DNA of 64,000 nt from Ottowia sp. (GCF_016703145.1 NZ_JADJCO010000003.1:682001-746000), one strand, 5' to 3'. Shown: positions 49,698 through 59,460, numbered from the stretch's first letter. Notes: generated by a model from the letters alone, not told the origin. Made by a program: numbers and translations.

Positions 49698-52472
49698 TCA
49701 GGCCGGCTGCCCGGCCAGGGTCGTCCGCACCAGCCGCTTGAGTTCGGGCACGCACGAGCCGCAGTTGGTGCCGCATTTCAGGGACGCCTGCAATTGCGCC
49801 AGGCGCTCGCCGCCGTCGCCGGTGCAGCGGGCCAACTGGCCGGCGATGGCGGCTTCGCCGACCCCGAAGCAGCTGCACACCACCTTGCCGCGCGCCGCCA
49901 CGCCCGCCGGCGCCGCGGCCTGCGGGGACAGCAGCCGGCGGCCGTAGCTCTGCGCCGGCAGCCGGTCCTGCAGCAGGGTCTTGATCCAGCTTTCGGCGCG
50001 GGTGTCGCCGGCCATCAGGATGCCCGCGATGGTGGCGTTGCCGCCGTCGCGCTCCAGCCGCACCGTGCGCCGCTGGCCGCGCCGGGCGTCGGCGTAGCGC
50101 AGGGTGTCGGCGCCGGCCAGGCCCAGCATGCGCTCCAGGTCGATCAGCAGCGCGTCGTCGGGGCGGTCGTAGGCGGCGGCGCGCAGCAGCACGCCCACGG
50201 GGTCGGCGCCGCCGCCGAAGGGCACGCAGCTCACGAAGGGCAGGCCCTCCACGCGCTGGCGCAGCGCGGCGCGCAGCGCCAGCGCGGTGCCGGCGGGCAG
50301 CCAGGCCATGGCCAGCAGCGACCAGGGCAGCTCGGCCTTGAGGATCTTGATGGGCACATGCTTGAGTTCCGGCTGCTTGGAGACGGGGCAGTGCGCGGGC
50401 GTGGTGAGCGCGTTCACGCCCGCCACGGGCGTGCCGGTGCTGGTGCGTCCGCCCAGGAATTCCGGGCCCCAGTGCATCGCGATGAAGGCTTGCGACGGGC
50501 CCAGGTCCGCGCCCGGCGCGACGGGGATGATCAGGCTGCCGTGGCGCGAGGTGACGTGCACCAGGTCGCCCTCGCGCAGTTGGCGGCTGGCCATGTCCCG
50601 CGGGTGCATCTGCACCGCCGGCTCGGGCACGTGGCCGAACAAGCGGCCCAGCGTGCCGGTGCGGCTCATGCCGTGCCACTGGTCGCGCAGGCGGCCGGTG
50701 TTCAGCGAGAAGGGGTAGCGCGGCTCGAGCGGCTCCGCCACGGGCGCGTACGGCGTGTCGATGAAGCGGGCGCGGCCGTCGGCGGTGGGGAACACGCCGT
50801 CTTCGTACAGGCGCGCGCGGCCGGTGGCCTCGCCTGCGGGCAGCGGCCATTGCCGGGGGGCGGATTCAAGCATCGCGTAGCTCATGCCGGTGATGTCCAG
50901 GTCGCGCCCGCGCGTGGTGGCGCGGTGCTCGTTCCACACCTGCTCGGGGTGGGCGTAGGAGAACAGCGTGGCCGCGCCGGGGGCGAGCCGAGCTTCCATG
51001 CGGCGCGCGAAAGCCACGCCGATGGCCCAGTCGTTGCGCGCCTCGCCCGGCGCCGGCACGGCCGGGCGCACGCGCGAGATGCGGCGCTCGCTGTTGGTCA
51101 CGGTGCCTTCCTTCTCGCCCCAGGTGGTGGCGGGCAGCAGCAGGTCGGCGAAGTCGCAAGTGGCGGCGGTGGCGAAGGCTTCCTGCACCACCACCAGCTC
51201 GGCGCGCTGCAGCGCGCGGCGCACGGTGGCCTGGTCGGGCATGGACTGGGCCGGGTTGGTGCAGGCGATCCACAGCGCCTTGATCTCGCCGTCGGCGGCG
51301 GCGCGGAACATCTCGATGGCGCTTTTGCCGGGCGTGGCGGGCACCTGCGGCACGCCCCAGAACGCAGCCACCTCGGCACGGTGCGCGGGGTTGGCCAGGT
51401 CACGGTGCGCGGGCAGCAGGTTCGACAGGCCGCCCACCTCGCGCCCGCCCATGGCGTTGGGCTGGCCGGTGAGCGAGAACGGCCCGGCGCCCGGGCGGCC
51501 GATCTGCGCCGTGGCCAGGTGCAGGTTGATCAGCGCGGCGTTCTTGGCCGTGCCGTGCGAGGACTGGTTCATGCCCATGCAGTACAGGCTGAGCGTGGCC
51601 GGCGAGCGCGCGAACAGCCGCGCGGCCTCGACCACGTCGGACGCCCGCAGCCCGCACACCTGCGCCACGCGCTCGGGCGTGCAGTCGCGCACGCGGGCGG
51701 CGAGCGCGTCGAAGCCCGTGGTGTGGGCGGCGATGTAGTCGGGCCGTGTCCAGCCGTCCCGCAGCATCACGTGCAGCATGCCGTTGAGCAGCATCACGTC
51801 GGTGCCGGGCTGCAGCGGCAGGTGCAGGTCGGCGATCTCGCAGGTGTCGGTGCGGCGCGGATCGACGACGATGATCTTCATGCCGGGCCGGGCGCGCTTG
51901 GCGTCCTCGATGCGGCGGAACAGGATGGGGTGCGCCCAGGCGGTGTTGCTGCCGATGATGAACAGGCAGTCGGTGTGGTTCACGTCGTCGTAGCAGGCGG
52001 GCGGTGCGTCGGCGCCCAGCGTCTGCTTGTAGCCGGCCACCGCGCTGCTCATGCACAGGCGCGAGTTGGTGTCGATGTTGTTGGTGCCGATGAGGCCCTT
52101 GGCCAGCTTGTTGAAGACGTAGTAGTCCTCGGTGAGCAACTGGCCCGAGACGTAGAAGCCCACCGCGTCGGGGCCGTGGTCGCGGACGACCTGGGTGAAC
52201 TTGTCGGCGGCCAGGTCCAGCGCCGCGTCCCACGCCAGCGGCCGCGGCGTGTCGCCGCGCGCGGCGCGGCGCAGGGGCTGCAGCAACCGCGTCTGGCGCG
52301 CGATCTCGGCCGTGGCCGTGAGGTGCAGCGTCGAGCCCTTGGTGCACAGCCGTCCGAAGTTGGCCGGGTGGTCGGGGTCGCCGCGCACGCCGGTGATCCG
52401 GCCGCCCTGCGACTGGATGACCACGCCGCAGCCCACGCCGCAGTAGGGGCAGGTGGATCGGGTTTCCGTCAT
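49698..52472 (-). CDS. nasA: Assimilatory nitrate reductase catalytic subunit
   Basis: A 924-residue molybdopterin enzyme reducing nitrate to nitrite in the cytoplasm. It starts with a 4Fe-4S site, CPYCGVGCGV at residues 8-17, continuing to GRLCTKGSTLHL. MGD-binding blocks include IGSNTAWAHPILFRRIEDAK, YCMGMNQSSHGTAKNAALINLHL and FSLNTGRLRDQWHGMSRTG. The C-terminus (about residue 840 on) is a BFD-like [2Fe-2S] domain: VVCSCFGVGE and KCGTNCGSCVPELKRLV. ATG 52472 overlaps the nirD stop. Last gene of the transporter-nirB-nirD-nasA operon. Confidence 0.95.
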   Translation of the reverse strand: MTETRSTCPYCGVGCGVVIQSQGGRITGVRGDPDHPANFGRLCTKGSTLHLTATAEIARQTRLLQPLRRAARGDTPRPLAWDAALDLAADKFTQVVRDHGPDAVGFYVSGQLLTEDYYVFNKLAKGLIGTNNIDTNSRLCMSSAVAGYKQTLGADAPPACYDDVNHTDCLFIIGSNTAWAHPILFRRIEDAKRARPGMKIIVVDPRRTDTCEIADLHLPLQPGTDVMLLNGMLHVMLRDGWTRPDYIAAHTTGFDALAARVRDCTPERVAQVCGLRASDVVEAARLFARSPATLSLYCMGMNQSSHGTAKNAALINLHLATAQIGRPGAGPFSLTGQPNAMGGREVGGLSNLLPAHRDLANPAHRAEVAAFWGVPQVPATPGKSAIEMFRAAADGEIKALWIACTNPAQSMPDQATVRRALQRAELVVVQEAFATAATCDFADLLLPATTWGEKEGTVTNSERRISRVRPAVPAPGEARNDWAIGVAFARRMEARLAPGAATLFSYAHPEQVWNEHRATTRGRDLDITGMSYAMLESAPRQWPLPAGEATGRARLYEDGVFPTADGRARFIDTPYAPVAEPLEPRYPFSLNTGRLRDQWHGMSRTGTLGRLFGHVPEPAVQMHPRDMASRQLREGDLVHVTSRHGSLIIPVAPGADLGPSQAFIAMHWGPEFLGGRTSTGTPVAGVNALTTPAHCPVSKQPELKHVPIKILKAELPWSLLAMAWLPAGTALALRAALRQRVEGLPFVSCVPFGGGADPVGVLLRAAAYDRPDDALLIDLERMLGLAGADTLRYADARRGQRRTVRLERDGGNATIAGILMAGDTRAESWIKTLLQDRLPAQSYGRRLLSPQAAAPAGVAARGKVVCSCFGVGEAAIAGQLARCTGDGGERLAQLQASLKCGTNCGSCVPELKRLVRTTLAGQPA

Positions 52473-52852
52473 CGGGCCGCGCTTTCCGCGCACGGCCCGG
52501 CGACCGGGCGCGGCAGGTCGGTGGCGTGGGTGGCGAGTTCGCCGCTGTCCAGGTGCACCACGCCCCCGGCCACCTTCACCGCGAAGCGCGGCGTGCAGCC
52601 CTCGTCGGGCGCCTGCGCGCAGCCGTCGGCCAGGCCGATGGTCCAGTTGTGCAGCGGGCAGGCCACGCGGGTGCCGAACACGATGCCTTGCGACAGCGGG
52701 CCGCCCTTGTGCGGGCAGCGGTCGAGCAGGGCGAACACCTGGTCGTCGGCGTTGCGGAACACGGCCACGTCCAGCCCCTCGGCCCGCGCCACGCGGCGCG
52801 CGCCCAGCACCGGGATATCGTCCACCCGGCAGATCACTTGCCAATCGCTCAT
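52469..52852 (-). CDS. nirD: Nitrite reductase [NAD(P)H] small subunit
   Basis: A 127-residue Rieske-like subunit that supports NirB. Start MSDWQVICRVDDIPVLGAR; the [2Fe-2S]-type CPHKGGPLSQG and CPLHNWTIGL both keep the Cys-His pairs. The start at 52852 overlaps the nirB stop and the gene's own stop overlaps nasA, so all three are coupled. Confidence 0.93.
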   Translation of the reverse strand: MSDWQVICRVDDIPVLGARRVARAEGLDVAVFRNADDQVFALLDRCPHKGGPLSQGIVFGTRVACPLHNWTIGLADGCAQAPDEGCTPRFAVKVAGGVVHLDSGELATHATDLPRPVAGPCAESAAR

Positions 52853-55305
52853 GCCAGCACTCCCTCGGAAGTCACGGCCACGATGGGGATGAACTGGCGC
52901 AGATCGACATCCGCTTTGCGGGAGGCCAGCCAGGGGTCGGCCGCGCCGTCCAGCGCCGCCCGCAGCCGCGCCCACAGCGCGCGCCGGCTGGCTTCGTCGT
53001 CCACCACGCGCTGCTTCACGTGGTCCAGCCCCACGCGGGCGATGTAGTGCACCGTGCGCTCCAGGTACCAGGCTTCGCCGCGGTACAGCTCCAGGAAGGC
53101 GCCGGCGTATTCCAGCACCTCGTCGGCGGTCTTCACCTTCACCAAAAACTGCGCCACTTCGGTCTTGATGCCGCCGTTGCCGCCGACATAGATTTCCCAG
53201 CCCGAATCGACGCCGATCACGCCCACGTCCTTGATGCCGGACTCGGCGCAGTTGCGCGGGCAGCCGCTGACGGCCAGCTTGACCTTGTGCGGCGAGTACA
53301 TGGCCCACAGCGCCTTTTCCAGCGCGATGCCAAGGCTGGTGCTGTCCTGCGTGCCGAAGCGGCACCATTCGCTGCCCACGCAGGTCTTCACCGTGCGGGT
53401 GGACTTGCCGTAGGCAAAGCCGCTGGGCATGTCCAGGTCGCGCCACACGGCCTGCAACTGTTCCTTCTTCACGCCCAGCAGATCGACGCGCTGGCCGCCG
53501 GTGACCTTGACGGTGGGAATCTGGTACTTGTCCACCACGTCGGCGATGCGGCGCAGTTGCTGGCTGCTCGTCACGCCGCCCCACATGCGCGGCACCACCG
53601 AATAGGTGCCGTCCTTCTGGATGTTGGCGTGGCTGCGCTCGTTGATGAAGCGGCTTTGCGGGTCGTCCACGGCCTCCTTGGGCCAGGTGCTGATGAGGTA
53701 GTAGTTCAGCGCCGGGCGGCAGCTGGCGCAGCCGTCGGGCGTGCGCCATTCCATGAAGTCGGTCGCCTGCCGGCGCGTCAGCAGATGGTGCTCGCGGATG
53801 GCCTTGCGCACGTCCTGGTGGCTCAGGTCGGTGCAGCCGCACAGCGCCTTCTTCTTGGGCGTGGCGGAGAAATCGCCGCCTGCCGTGGCCATCAGGATCT
53901 GCTCGACCAGCCCGGTGCACGAGCCGCAGCTCGCGCTGGCCTTGGTGTGCTTGCGCACGTCCTCCAGCGTGAACAGGCCCTTGTCGCGGATGGCCTTGCA
54001 GATGGTGCCTTTGCTGACCCCATTGCAGCCGCACACCTCGGCGTCGTCGGCCATGGCGGCGGCCTTGCTCTGGCCCTGGTGGCCGGTGTCGCCGATGTTG
54101 GACTCGCCGAACATCAACCTGTCGCGGATGTCCTGCACGCTGCGCCCTTCGCGCAGCAGCTGGAAGTACCAGGTGCCCTCGGTGGTGTCGCCGTACAGGC
54201 AGGCGCCCACCAGCTTGTCGTCCCGCAGCACCAGCTTCTTGTAGACGCCGCCGAAGGGGTCGCTCATCACGATCTCCTCGGTGCCCTCGCCGCCGGTGAA
54301 GTTGCCGGCCGAGAACAGGTCGATGCCGGTCACCTTGAGCTTGGTCGAGGTGAGCGAGCCGCTGTAGCGCCCGATGCCGAACTGCGCCAGGTGGTTGGCC
54401 ACCACCTTGGCCTGCTCGAACAGCGGCGCCACCAGCCCGTAGGCGATGCCCCGGTGCGCGGCGCATTCGCCCACGGCGTAGATGCGCGCGTCGGTCACGG
54501 TTTGCAGCGTGTCGTTGACGACGATGCCGCGCTCGCAGTGCAGCCGCATCGATTCGGCGAGCTGCGTGTTGGGGCGGATGCCCACGGCCATCACCACCAG
54601 GTCGGCCGGCACCTCGGTGCCGTCCTTGAAGCGCACCGTGGTCACGCGGCCGGCGTCGTTGCCCACCAGTTCCTGCGTCTGCGCGCCGATCAGGAATTTC
54701 AGGCCGCGCTCCTCCAGCGACTTCTGCAGCATTCGGCCGGCGGTCTCGTCGAGCTGGCGCTCCATCAGCCACGGCGCGATGTGCACCACCGTCACCTGCA
54801 TGCCGCGCAGCATCAGGCCGTTGGCGGCCTCCAGGCCCAGCAGGCCGCCGCCGATGACCACGGCGTGCTGGTGCACGCGCGCGGCTTCGATCATGTACTC
54901 GGTGTCGGCGATGTCGCGGTAGGCGATGACGCCTTTCAGGTCCTTGCCCGGTACCGGCAGCATGAAGGGGTTGGAGCCGGTGGCCAGCAGCAGGCGGTCG
55001 TATTCGGCGCTGGTGCCGTCCTCGGCGTGCACGACGCGGCGCGCGCGGTCCACCGACACCACCTTCTTGCCGGCGTGCAGCGTCACGCCGTGGTCGCGGT
55101 ACCAGTCCCACGAATTGAGCACGATCTCGTCCACCGTCTGGTCGCCCGCCAGCACGGGCGACAGCAGGATGCGGTTGTAGTTGGGGTGCGGCTCGGCGCC
55201 GAACACCGTCACGTCGTACAGGTCGGGCTCCAGCTTGAACAGCTCTTCCAGGGTGCGCACCCCGGCCATGCCGTTGCCGACCATCACCAGTTTGAGTTTC
55301 TTCAT
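52849..55305 (-). CDS. nirB: Nitrite reductase [NAD(P)H] large subunit
   Basis: An 818-residue sirohaem enzyme reducing nitrite to ammonium. In order: an FAD domain starting KLVMVGNGMAGVRTLEEL, NAD site VVIGGGLLGLEAANGL near residue 148, BFD-like [2Fe-2S] motif EVCGCNGVSKGTI near 425, a second Cys pair (CGSCTGLVEQIL), and the sirohaem-4Fe4S region TCVGSEWCRFGTQDS near 640 and VSGCPRNCAESGIKDVGV near 680. Full length for the family. 34 bases separate it from the transporter gene upstream. Confidence 0.96.
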   Translation of the reverse strand: MKKLKLVMVGNGMAGVRTLEELFKLEPDLYDVTVFGAEPHPNYNRILLSPVLAGDQTVDEIVLNSWDWYRDHGVTLHAGKKVVSVDRARRVVHAEDGTSAEYDRLLLATGSNPFMLPVPGKDLKGVIAYRDIADTEYMIEAARVHQHAVVIGGGLLGLEAANGLMLRGMQVTVVHIAPWLMERQLDETAGRMLQKSLEERGLKFLIGAQTQELVGNDAGRVTTVRFKDGTEVPADLVVMAVGIRPNTQLAESMRLHCERGIVVNDTLQTVTDARIYAVGECAAHRGIAYGLVAPLFEQAKVVANHLAQFGIGRYSGSLTSTKLKVTGIDLFSAGNFTGGEGTEEIVMSDPFGGVYKKLVLRDDKLVGACLYGDTTEGTWYFQLLREGRSVQDIRDRLMFGESNIGDTGHQGQSKAAAMADDAEVCGCNGVSKGTICKAIRDKGLFTLEDVRKHTKASASCGSCTGLVEQILMATAGGDFSATPKKKALCGCTDLSHQDVRKAIREHHLLTRRQATDFMEWRTPDGCASCRPALNYYLISTWPKEAVDDPQSRFINERSHANIQKDGTYSVVPRMWGGVTSSQQLRRIADVVDKYQIPTVKVTGGQRVDLLGVKKEQLQAVWRDLDMPSGFAYGKSTRTVKTCVGSEWCRFGTQDSTSLGIALEKALWAMYSPHKVKLAVSGCPRNCAESGIKDVGVIGVDSGWEIYVGGNGGIKTEVAQFLVKVKTADEVLEYAGAFLELYRGEAWYLERTVHYIARVGLDHVKQRVVDDEASRRALWARLRAALDGAADPWLASRKADVDLRQFIPIVAVTSEGVLA

Positions 55306-55339
55306 GACTCGGGTTCCTTGTCGTGGGGCAGGGTTCGGC

Positions 55340-56599
55340 TCAGGCTTGCGGGACCAGGCTATCCGTGGCGCCGCCGGGCTGGGCCTCGGGCCGGCGCGCG
55401 CGGCCGCCGGCGCCGACCCAGGTGCGGGTCCAGCGCTTCTGCGCCACGCGCAGCAGCACCAGCATGGCCAGCGCGAGCACGGTGAAGGCGGCGAAGCCCC
55501 ACAGGTAGCTGCCGGTGAACTGGCGCGACAGCCCCATCGCGTTGGGCACCAGCCCGCCGCCCAGCGCGCCGATCTCGCCGATCATCGAGCCGGCCACCGC
55601 CGTGGCCAGCGGCCAGCGCAGCGGCACCAGCTGGAACAGCGCGCCGTTGCCCGCGCCCAGCCCGGCGAAGCACAGCATGAACAGCGCCGTGGTCAGCGCC
55701 ACCGAGCCACCGGCGAAGCCGCAGGCCATGAGTGACGCCGCCACCAGCAGCAGCACGCCGGTCAGCGCGGTCACGCCGCCCAGCCGGTCGGCCAGGTGGC
55801 CGCCCAGCACCCGCACCGCCGAGCCCACCAGCGTGGCCAGCATGGTCAACTGGCCGGCCTCCACCTTGGTGACCTTGAACTGGTCGTAGAAGTAGCTGGG
55901 CAGGAAGCTGGCCAGGCCGATGAAGCCGCCGAAGGTGACCACGTAGATCAGGCTGAACACCCAGCCGTCCTTCTCGAACAGGCAGGCCACGTGCGTGCGC
56001 AGGCGCTGGTGCGGCTCGCGGTCGGGCGGCTCCTTGGCGCAGACCCACATCACCACCATCGGCACCAGCATCGACAGCGCCGCCAGGCCGTACACCGTGG
56101 TCCAGCCGTAGTGCATCGCCAGCGGCGGCGCGAACAGCACCGCCATCACGGTGCCCGAATTGCCCGCGCCGGCGATGCCCATGGCCAGCCCCTTGTACTT
56201 GGCCGGGAACCAGCCCGAGCCCAGCGACAGCGCCACGCCGAAGCTGCCGCCCGCGATGCCCAGCAGCACGCCCATGGCGAGCACGCTGTCGTAGCTGTCG
56301 ACGAAGGAGTAGCCGTACAGCAGGGCCAGCACGATCAGCCCCATCTCGACCATGGCCGCGTTCTTGCGGCCGATGTACTGGGACAGCACGCCGAGCGGGA
56401 AGCGCATCAGCGCGCCGGCCAGGATCGGCACCGACACCATGAAGCCCGTCTGCGCCGCGTTGAGCCCGTAGGCCTCGGCGATGAAGGGCCCCATGGCGCC
56501 GTTGAGCACCCAGATGGCGAAGGTGAAGTCGAAGTAGAGAAAGGACGCGGCCAGCGTCGGCCAGTGGCCGGAGCGGAGGAAAGTCTTGAAGTGAGACAT
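55340..56599 (-). CDS. Nitrate/nitrite transporter, MFS (NarK/NasA type)
   Basis: A 419-residue major facilitator with twelve predicted helices. Start MSHFKTFLRSGHWPTLAASF; the NNP-family nitrate signature GIAGAGNSGTVMAVLFAPPL is near residue 145 and a second Gly-rich block GSMIGEIGALGGGLVPNAMG near 340. I chose ATG 56599 because homology starts there; an in-frame codon at 56641 lies inside the leader terminator. It is the first gene after the NasR-type leader. Confidence 0.92.
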   Translation of the reverse strand: MSHFKTFLRSGHWPTLAASFLYFDFTFAIWVLNGAMGPFIAEAYGLNAAQTGFMVSVPILAGALMRFPLGVLSQYIGRKNAAMVEMGLIVLALLYGYSFVDSYDSVLAMGVLLGIAGGSFGVALSLGSGWFPAKYKGLAMGIAGAGNSGTVMAVLFAPPLAMHYGWTTVYGLAALSMLVPMVVMWVCAKEPPDREPHQRLRTHVACLFEKDGWVFSLIYVVTFGGFIGLASFLPSYFYDQFKVTKVEAGQLTMLATLVGSAVRVLGGHLADRLGGVTALTGVLLLVAASLMACGFAGGSVALTTALFMLCFAGLGAGNGALFQLVPLRWPLATAVAGSMIGEIGALGGGLVPNAMGLSRQFTGSYLWGFAAFTVLALAMLVLLRVAQKRWTRTWVGAGGRARRPEAQPGGATDSLVPQA

Positions 56600-56624
56600 G
56601 GCGGAAGGCGGTCGATGGGCCAAC

Positions 56625-56702
56625 AAAAAAGGCGTCCTCACCGCGTACCGGGCCGCTCGCGCGCTGCGAAGCGGGGCCCGGTCAAGGGTGGGGACGCCTT
56701 TG
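56625..56702 (-). terminator. Leader terminator of the nitrate assimilation operon
   Basis: On the minus strand the arm AAGGCGTCCCCACC (about 56701-56687) pairs with GGTGAGGACGCC (56642-56631), followed by TTTTTTG. An inner CCGGGCC/GGGCCCGG stem lies between. It sits 30 bases before the transporter start, so it must be read through for expression. Confidence 0.8.
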
Positions 56703-56714
56703 TCCGATGCGGCG

Positions 56715-56754
56715 GGCGGCCTCCGCCGTTGGAAGCCGCTGCCTGGAGGCCGCC
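56715..56754 (-). promoter_or_regulatory. Candidate ANTAR-target hairpin in the nitrate leader
   Basis: GGCGGCCTCC and GGAGGCCGCC are perfectly complementary around a 20-base loop, just upstream of the terminator. ANTAR proteins such as NasR bind leader hairpins of this kind to prevent terminator formation. The exact loop nucleotides were not checked. Confidence 0.55.
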
Positions 56755-56850
56755 GTTGGCCTCTTGCGCAACGTCATGCAGTTCTCGTGCCAGGTGCCGC
56801 GGCGCGCCCGTCGTGCCGGCCGATCCGCCAGGCGGCGGTGGCGCATGGGT

Positions 56851-56925
56851 TTTTCAAGTCAAATCTGGCTCTGGCCAGCGCCAATATTGCGGTAATAGCT
56901 ACTTAAATAATAGCAAAATGATGCC
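56851..56925 (-). repeat. Family A repeat, copy 14
   Basis: Reverse copy: TTTTTCAAGTCAAATCTGG, CCAGCGCCAATATTGC and a TAATAGCTACTTAAATAATA hairpin. It lies between nasR and the nitrate leader. Confidence 0.75.
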
Positions 56926-57019
56926 CAAATCCTCCCTTTTCCCGCCGCGAAAAGGGCATGGGCGGGGACGGGCGGAGCCCCGGCGAGATCACGGCACTTG
57001 TTTTGTGCGGCGCACCATT

Positions 57020-58375
57020 TCAAGGCGGGTCGCGCCCGTCGCCGGGCGCCGCCGCCGGCAGCAGCTCGGCCAGGGCCAGCACCGATTCGGCGACTTCCAC
57101 CAAGCGGCGGCTCTGGTGCATCGCCGTCTCGCGCAGCAGCCGGTGCGCGTCGGCTTCGCCCAGGTGGCGGTGCGCCATCAGCAGGCCCTTGGCACGCTCC
57201 ACCAGCTTGCGTTCGTGCAGCGCGGCGCGCACCGCGGCCAGCTCGTCCTGCATGGCCTGCAGGCGGCGCGACTGCGCCTGCAGCGTGTCCAGCAGCGAGC
57301 GCGCCAACTGATGGCCGTAGGGCAGGGACTGCAATGGGTCCATGGCGCCGCCCGCCGCGTGGCCGAGGCTGGCCGGCCAGTCGAGCGGCAGCCCCGCCGC
57401 CGCGCGTTCGAGAAAGCCCGCGGCTTCGGCCGGCAGGCCGGCCGGACCGTCCCGGGCGGGATCGAACTGCCGCGTCAGCGCCTGCAGTTGGGTGCATTCC
57501 TGCCGCGCTTGCGCGATCTTGGCCGCGCAGCGCGCCTGCAGCAGGGCGGCCATCTCGTCCTCCAGCGCCTTCAGCGCGTCGATGCGCGTGGAGCAGCAGC
57601 GGAACCAGGGGCCGCTCAGCTCGGTGTCGAGCGGGGTGCCGGCGGGCGATGCGCAGCCGACGCGACGCAGCCGCTCCAGCTCGGCCGGGGCCTGCGCATC
57701 CGGGCCGGGCTGCACCAGCGCGTCGATGTCGGCGTCGCGGAACGCGGCGCACAGCGCCAGGCAGCGCTCCTGCGCGGCGATCAGGTCCAGCCATTGCCGC
57801 CGCTGCGGTTCGTCGATGCGGCCGCTGGCGAAGGCGGCCGTGCCGCAGGCACGCTCCTGGCCGCTGAGCTCCTTGCCCTGCATCAGGTGGAACAGTGCCG
57901 CCAGCAGGCGCGACACCTCCGGATCGGTGGCGCTGTCGGCGGCCTCGAACACCACCGCCAGCAGCCCGGCGATGAGCCGGCCAAAAGCCGCGGCGGCGTC
58001 GTGCGGCGCCAGCGCCAGGGCCCCGATGCGCGCGCGCAGGGCCGGCAGCGCGGCCAGCCCCGGCAGCACGCACGCGATGCGGCTGAACAGCCGCGCGCCG
58101 CTGCCGGGATGGCGCGGCACGCCCTGCGCCAGGGGCTCGAAATCGTCCTGCACCGCCCGGGCCAGGCGATCGCAGTCCTCGGCCTGGCGCAGGCGCGCCT
58201 CGCCGCCGCGCGCGCCTTGCGAGGCCAGGAACAGGTTCGACAGCCCGCGCTCCTTCTGCAGCGCATGCACCAGCCGGGCGATGGCACCCACCAGCTCGCC
58301 GGTGCGGGCGAGCTGCTCCAGCTCGTCGATCTCGCAGCGGCGCGCGGCGATCAGGAAGTTGAGGGCGGATTTCAT
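57020..58375 (-). CDS. nasR: Nitrate/nitrite-responsive antiterminator NasR (NIT + ANTAR)
   Basis: A 451-residue RNA-binding regulator. Residues about 30-310 form a NIT sensor (LVHALQKERGLSNLF, then CGTAAFASGRIDEPQRRQWLD), which binds nitrate or nitrite. A C-terminal coiled segment leads into an ANTAR domain (LHERKLVERAKGLLMAHRHL then EADAHRLLRETAMHQSRRLVEVAE, near 385-435). In Klebsiella the same protein binds the nasF leader and prevents termination; here a matching leader lies directly downstream. Start ATG 58375 opens the conserved part; a TTG at 58411 would add 12 residues. Confidence 0.9.
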   Translation of the reverse strand: MKSALNFLIAARRCEIDELEQLARTGELVGAIARLVHALQKERGLSNLFLASQGARGGEARLRQAEDCDRLARAVQDDFEPLAQGVPRHPGSGARLFSRIACVLPGLAALPALRARIGALALAPHDAAAAFGRLIAGLLAVVFEAADSATDPEVSRLLAALFHLMQGKELSGQERACGTAAFASGRIDEPQRRQWLDLIAAQERCLALCAAFRDADIDALVQPGPDAQAPAELERLRRVGCASPAGTPLDTELSGPWFRCCSTRIDALKALEDEMAALLQARCAAKIAQARQECTQLQALTRQFDPARDGPAGLPAEAAGFLERAAAGLPLDWPASLGHAAGGAMDPLQSLPYGHQLARSLLDTLQAQSRRLQAMQDELAAVRAALHERKLVERAKGLLMAHRHLGEADAHRLLRETAMHQSRRLVEVAESVLALAELLPAAAPGDGRDPP

Positions 58376-58439
58376 CGGGTGTCGGCCAGGGATGGCTGGC
58401 GGTGCATGCAAGCTCCATGCCGACGGCGCCCGCGCGGCG

Positions 58440-59432
58440 TCACTCCACCGTGATGTTGCGCGCCTTGATCAACTGGCTGGCCTTGTCCATTTGCGCGCGG
58501 ATGAAGGCCTGCGCCTGTTCGGGCGAGGTGGTCTGGATGTCGCCGCCGAGCTGCTCGATGCGCTGGCGCACCTCGGGGGCGGCCAGCACCTTCCGCAGCG
58601 CGGCCGACAGCTTGGCCACCACCGGCGCGGGCGTGCCGGCGGGGGCGAACAGGGCGTTCCACTCGTACATCTCCGCGCCCTTCACGCCGGCATCGGCCAG
58701 CGCGGGCACCTTGGGCAGCAGGGGCGAGGGCTTGGCGCCCGTCACGGCCAGGGGACGCAGCTTGCCCGACTGGATGTGCGGCAGCGTGGACGCCAGGTTG
58801 CCGAAGAACAGCGGCACCTGGCCGCCCACCACGTCGTTCAGCGCCGGCCCGCCACCCTTGTAGGGCACGTGCACCATGTCCACGCCGGCGGCCGACTCGA
58901 ACAGGGCGCCCGCCAGGTGCTGTGCCGACCCGTTGCCCGAGGACGCGAAAGACACGGCGCCCGGCTTGGCCTTGGCCAGCGCCACCAGCTCCGCGATGCT
59001 CTGGGGTGCGAACTTGGCGTTCACCAGCACCACGTTGGGGAACAGGGCGGTCACGCCGATCGGCTGGAACGCCTTCAGGCTGTCGTAGGGCAGCTTGGGG
59101 TAGAGCGCCGGGTTGGCCGCGAAGGACGAGGCGTCGAACATCAGCGTGTAGCCGTCGGCGCGGGCCTTGGCCACGTAGCCCGCGCCGATCTGGCCGCCCG
59201 CGCCGGGGCGGTTCTCGATCACGATGGGCTGGCCCAGCGCCTCGCCCATCTTGGGCCCGATCAGCCGCGCCATCACGTCGGCGCCGCCGCCGGGCGGGTA
59301 GGTCACCACCCAGGTGATGGACTTGGTGGGGTAGGCCTCGGCCTGGGCGAGGGCGGGGGCGGCGGCACCGAGGGCGCCGACGGCCGTCACGGCGGCGGCC
59401 GTGACGCGGGACCACGAACGAAGCGACATCAT
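58440..59432 (-). CDS. Bug/TctC-family periplasmic solute-binding protein
   Basis: A 330-residue receptor with a signal peptide ending at AAPALAQAE and mature start YPTKSITWVVTYPPGGGAD; ENRPGAGGQIGAGYVAK and ADGYTLMFD follow. GGAG lies six bases before ATG 59432. It follows the GntR regulator after 28 bases and precedes nasR. Most likely it binds a carboxylate related to the amidohydrolase substrate at 60266; no transport membrane subunits are nearby. Confidence 0.9.
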   Translation of the reverse strand: MMSLRSWSRVTAAAVTAVGALGAAAPALAQAEAYPTKSITWVVTYPPGGGADVMARLIGPKMGEALGQPIVIENRPGAGGQIGAGYVAKARADGYTLMFDASSFAANPALYPKLPYDSLKAFQPIGVTALFPNVVLVNAKFAPQSIAELVALAKAKPGAVSFASSGNGSAQHLAGALFESAAGVDMVHVPYKGGGPALNDVVGGQVPLFFGNLASTLPHIQSGKLRPLAVTGAKPSPLLPKVPALADAGVKGAEMYEWNALFAPAGTPAPVVAKLSAALRKVLAAPEVRQRIEQLGGDIQTTSPEQAQAFIRAQMDKASQLIKARNITVE

Positions 59433-59460
59433 GGGAATCTCCAGGAGGTTGAAAACAGGA

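Noticed and set aside
52453..55485. 1010-residue open frame antisense to nirB-nirD
   Set aside because: Arg/His/Gly-rich composition, no motifs, exactly overlies well-supported genes; a GC-rich shadow frame.
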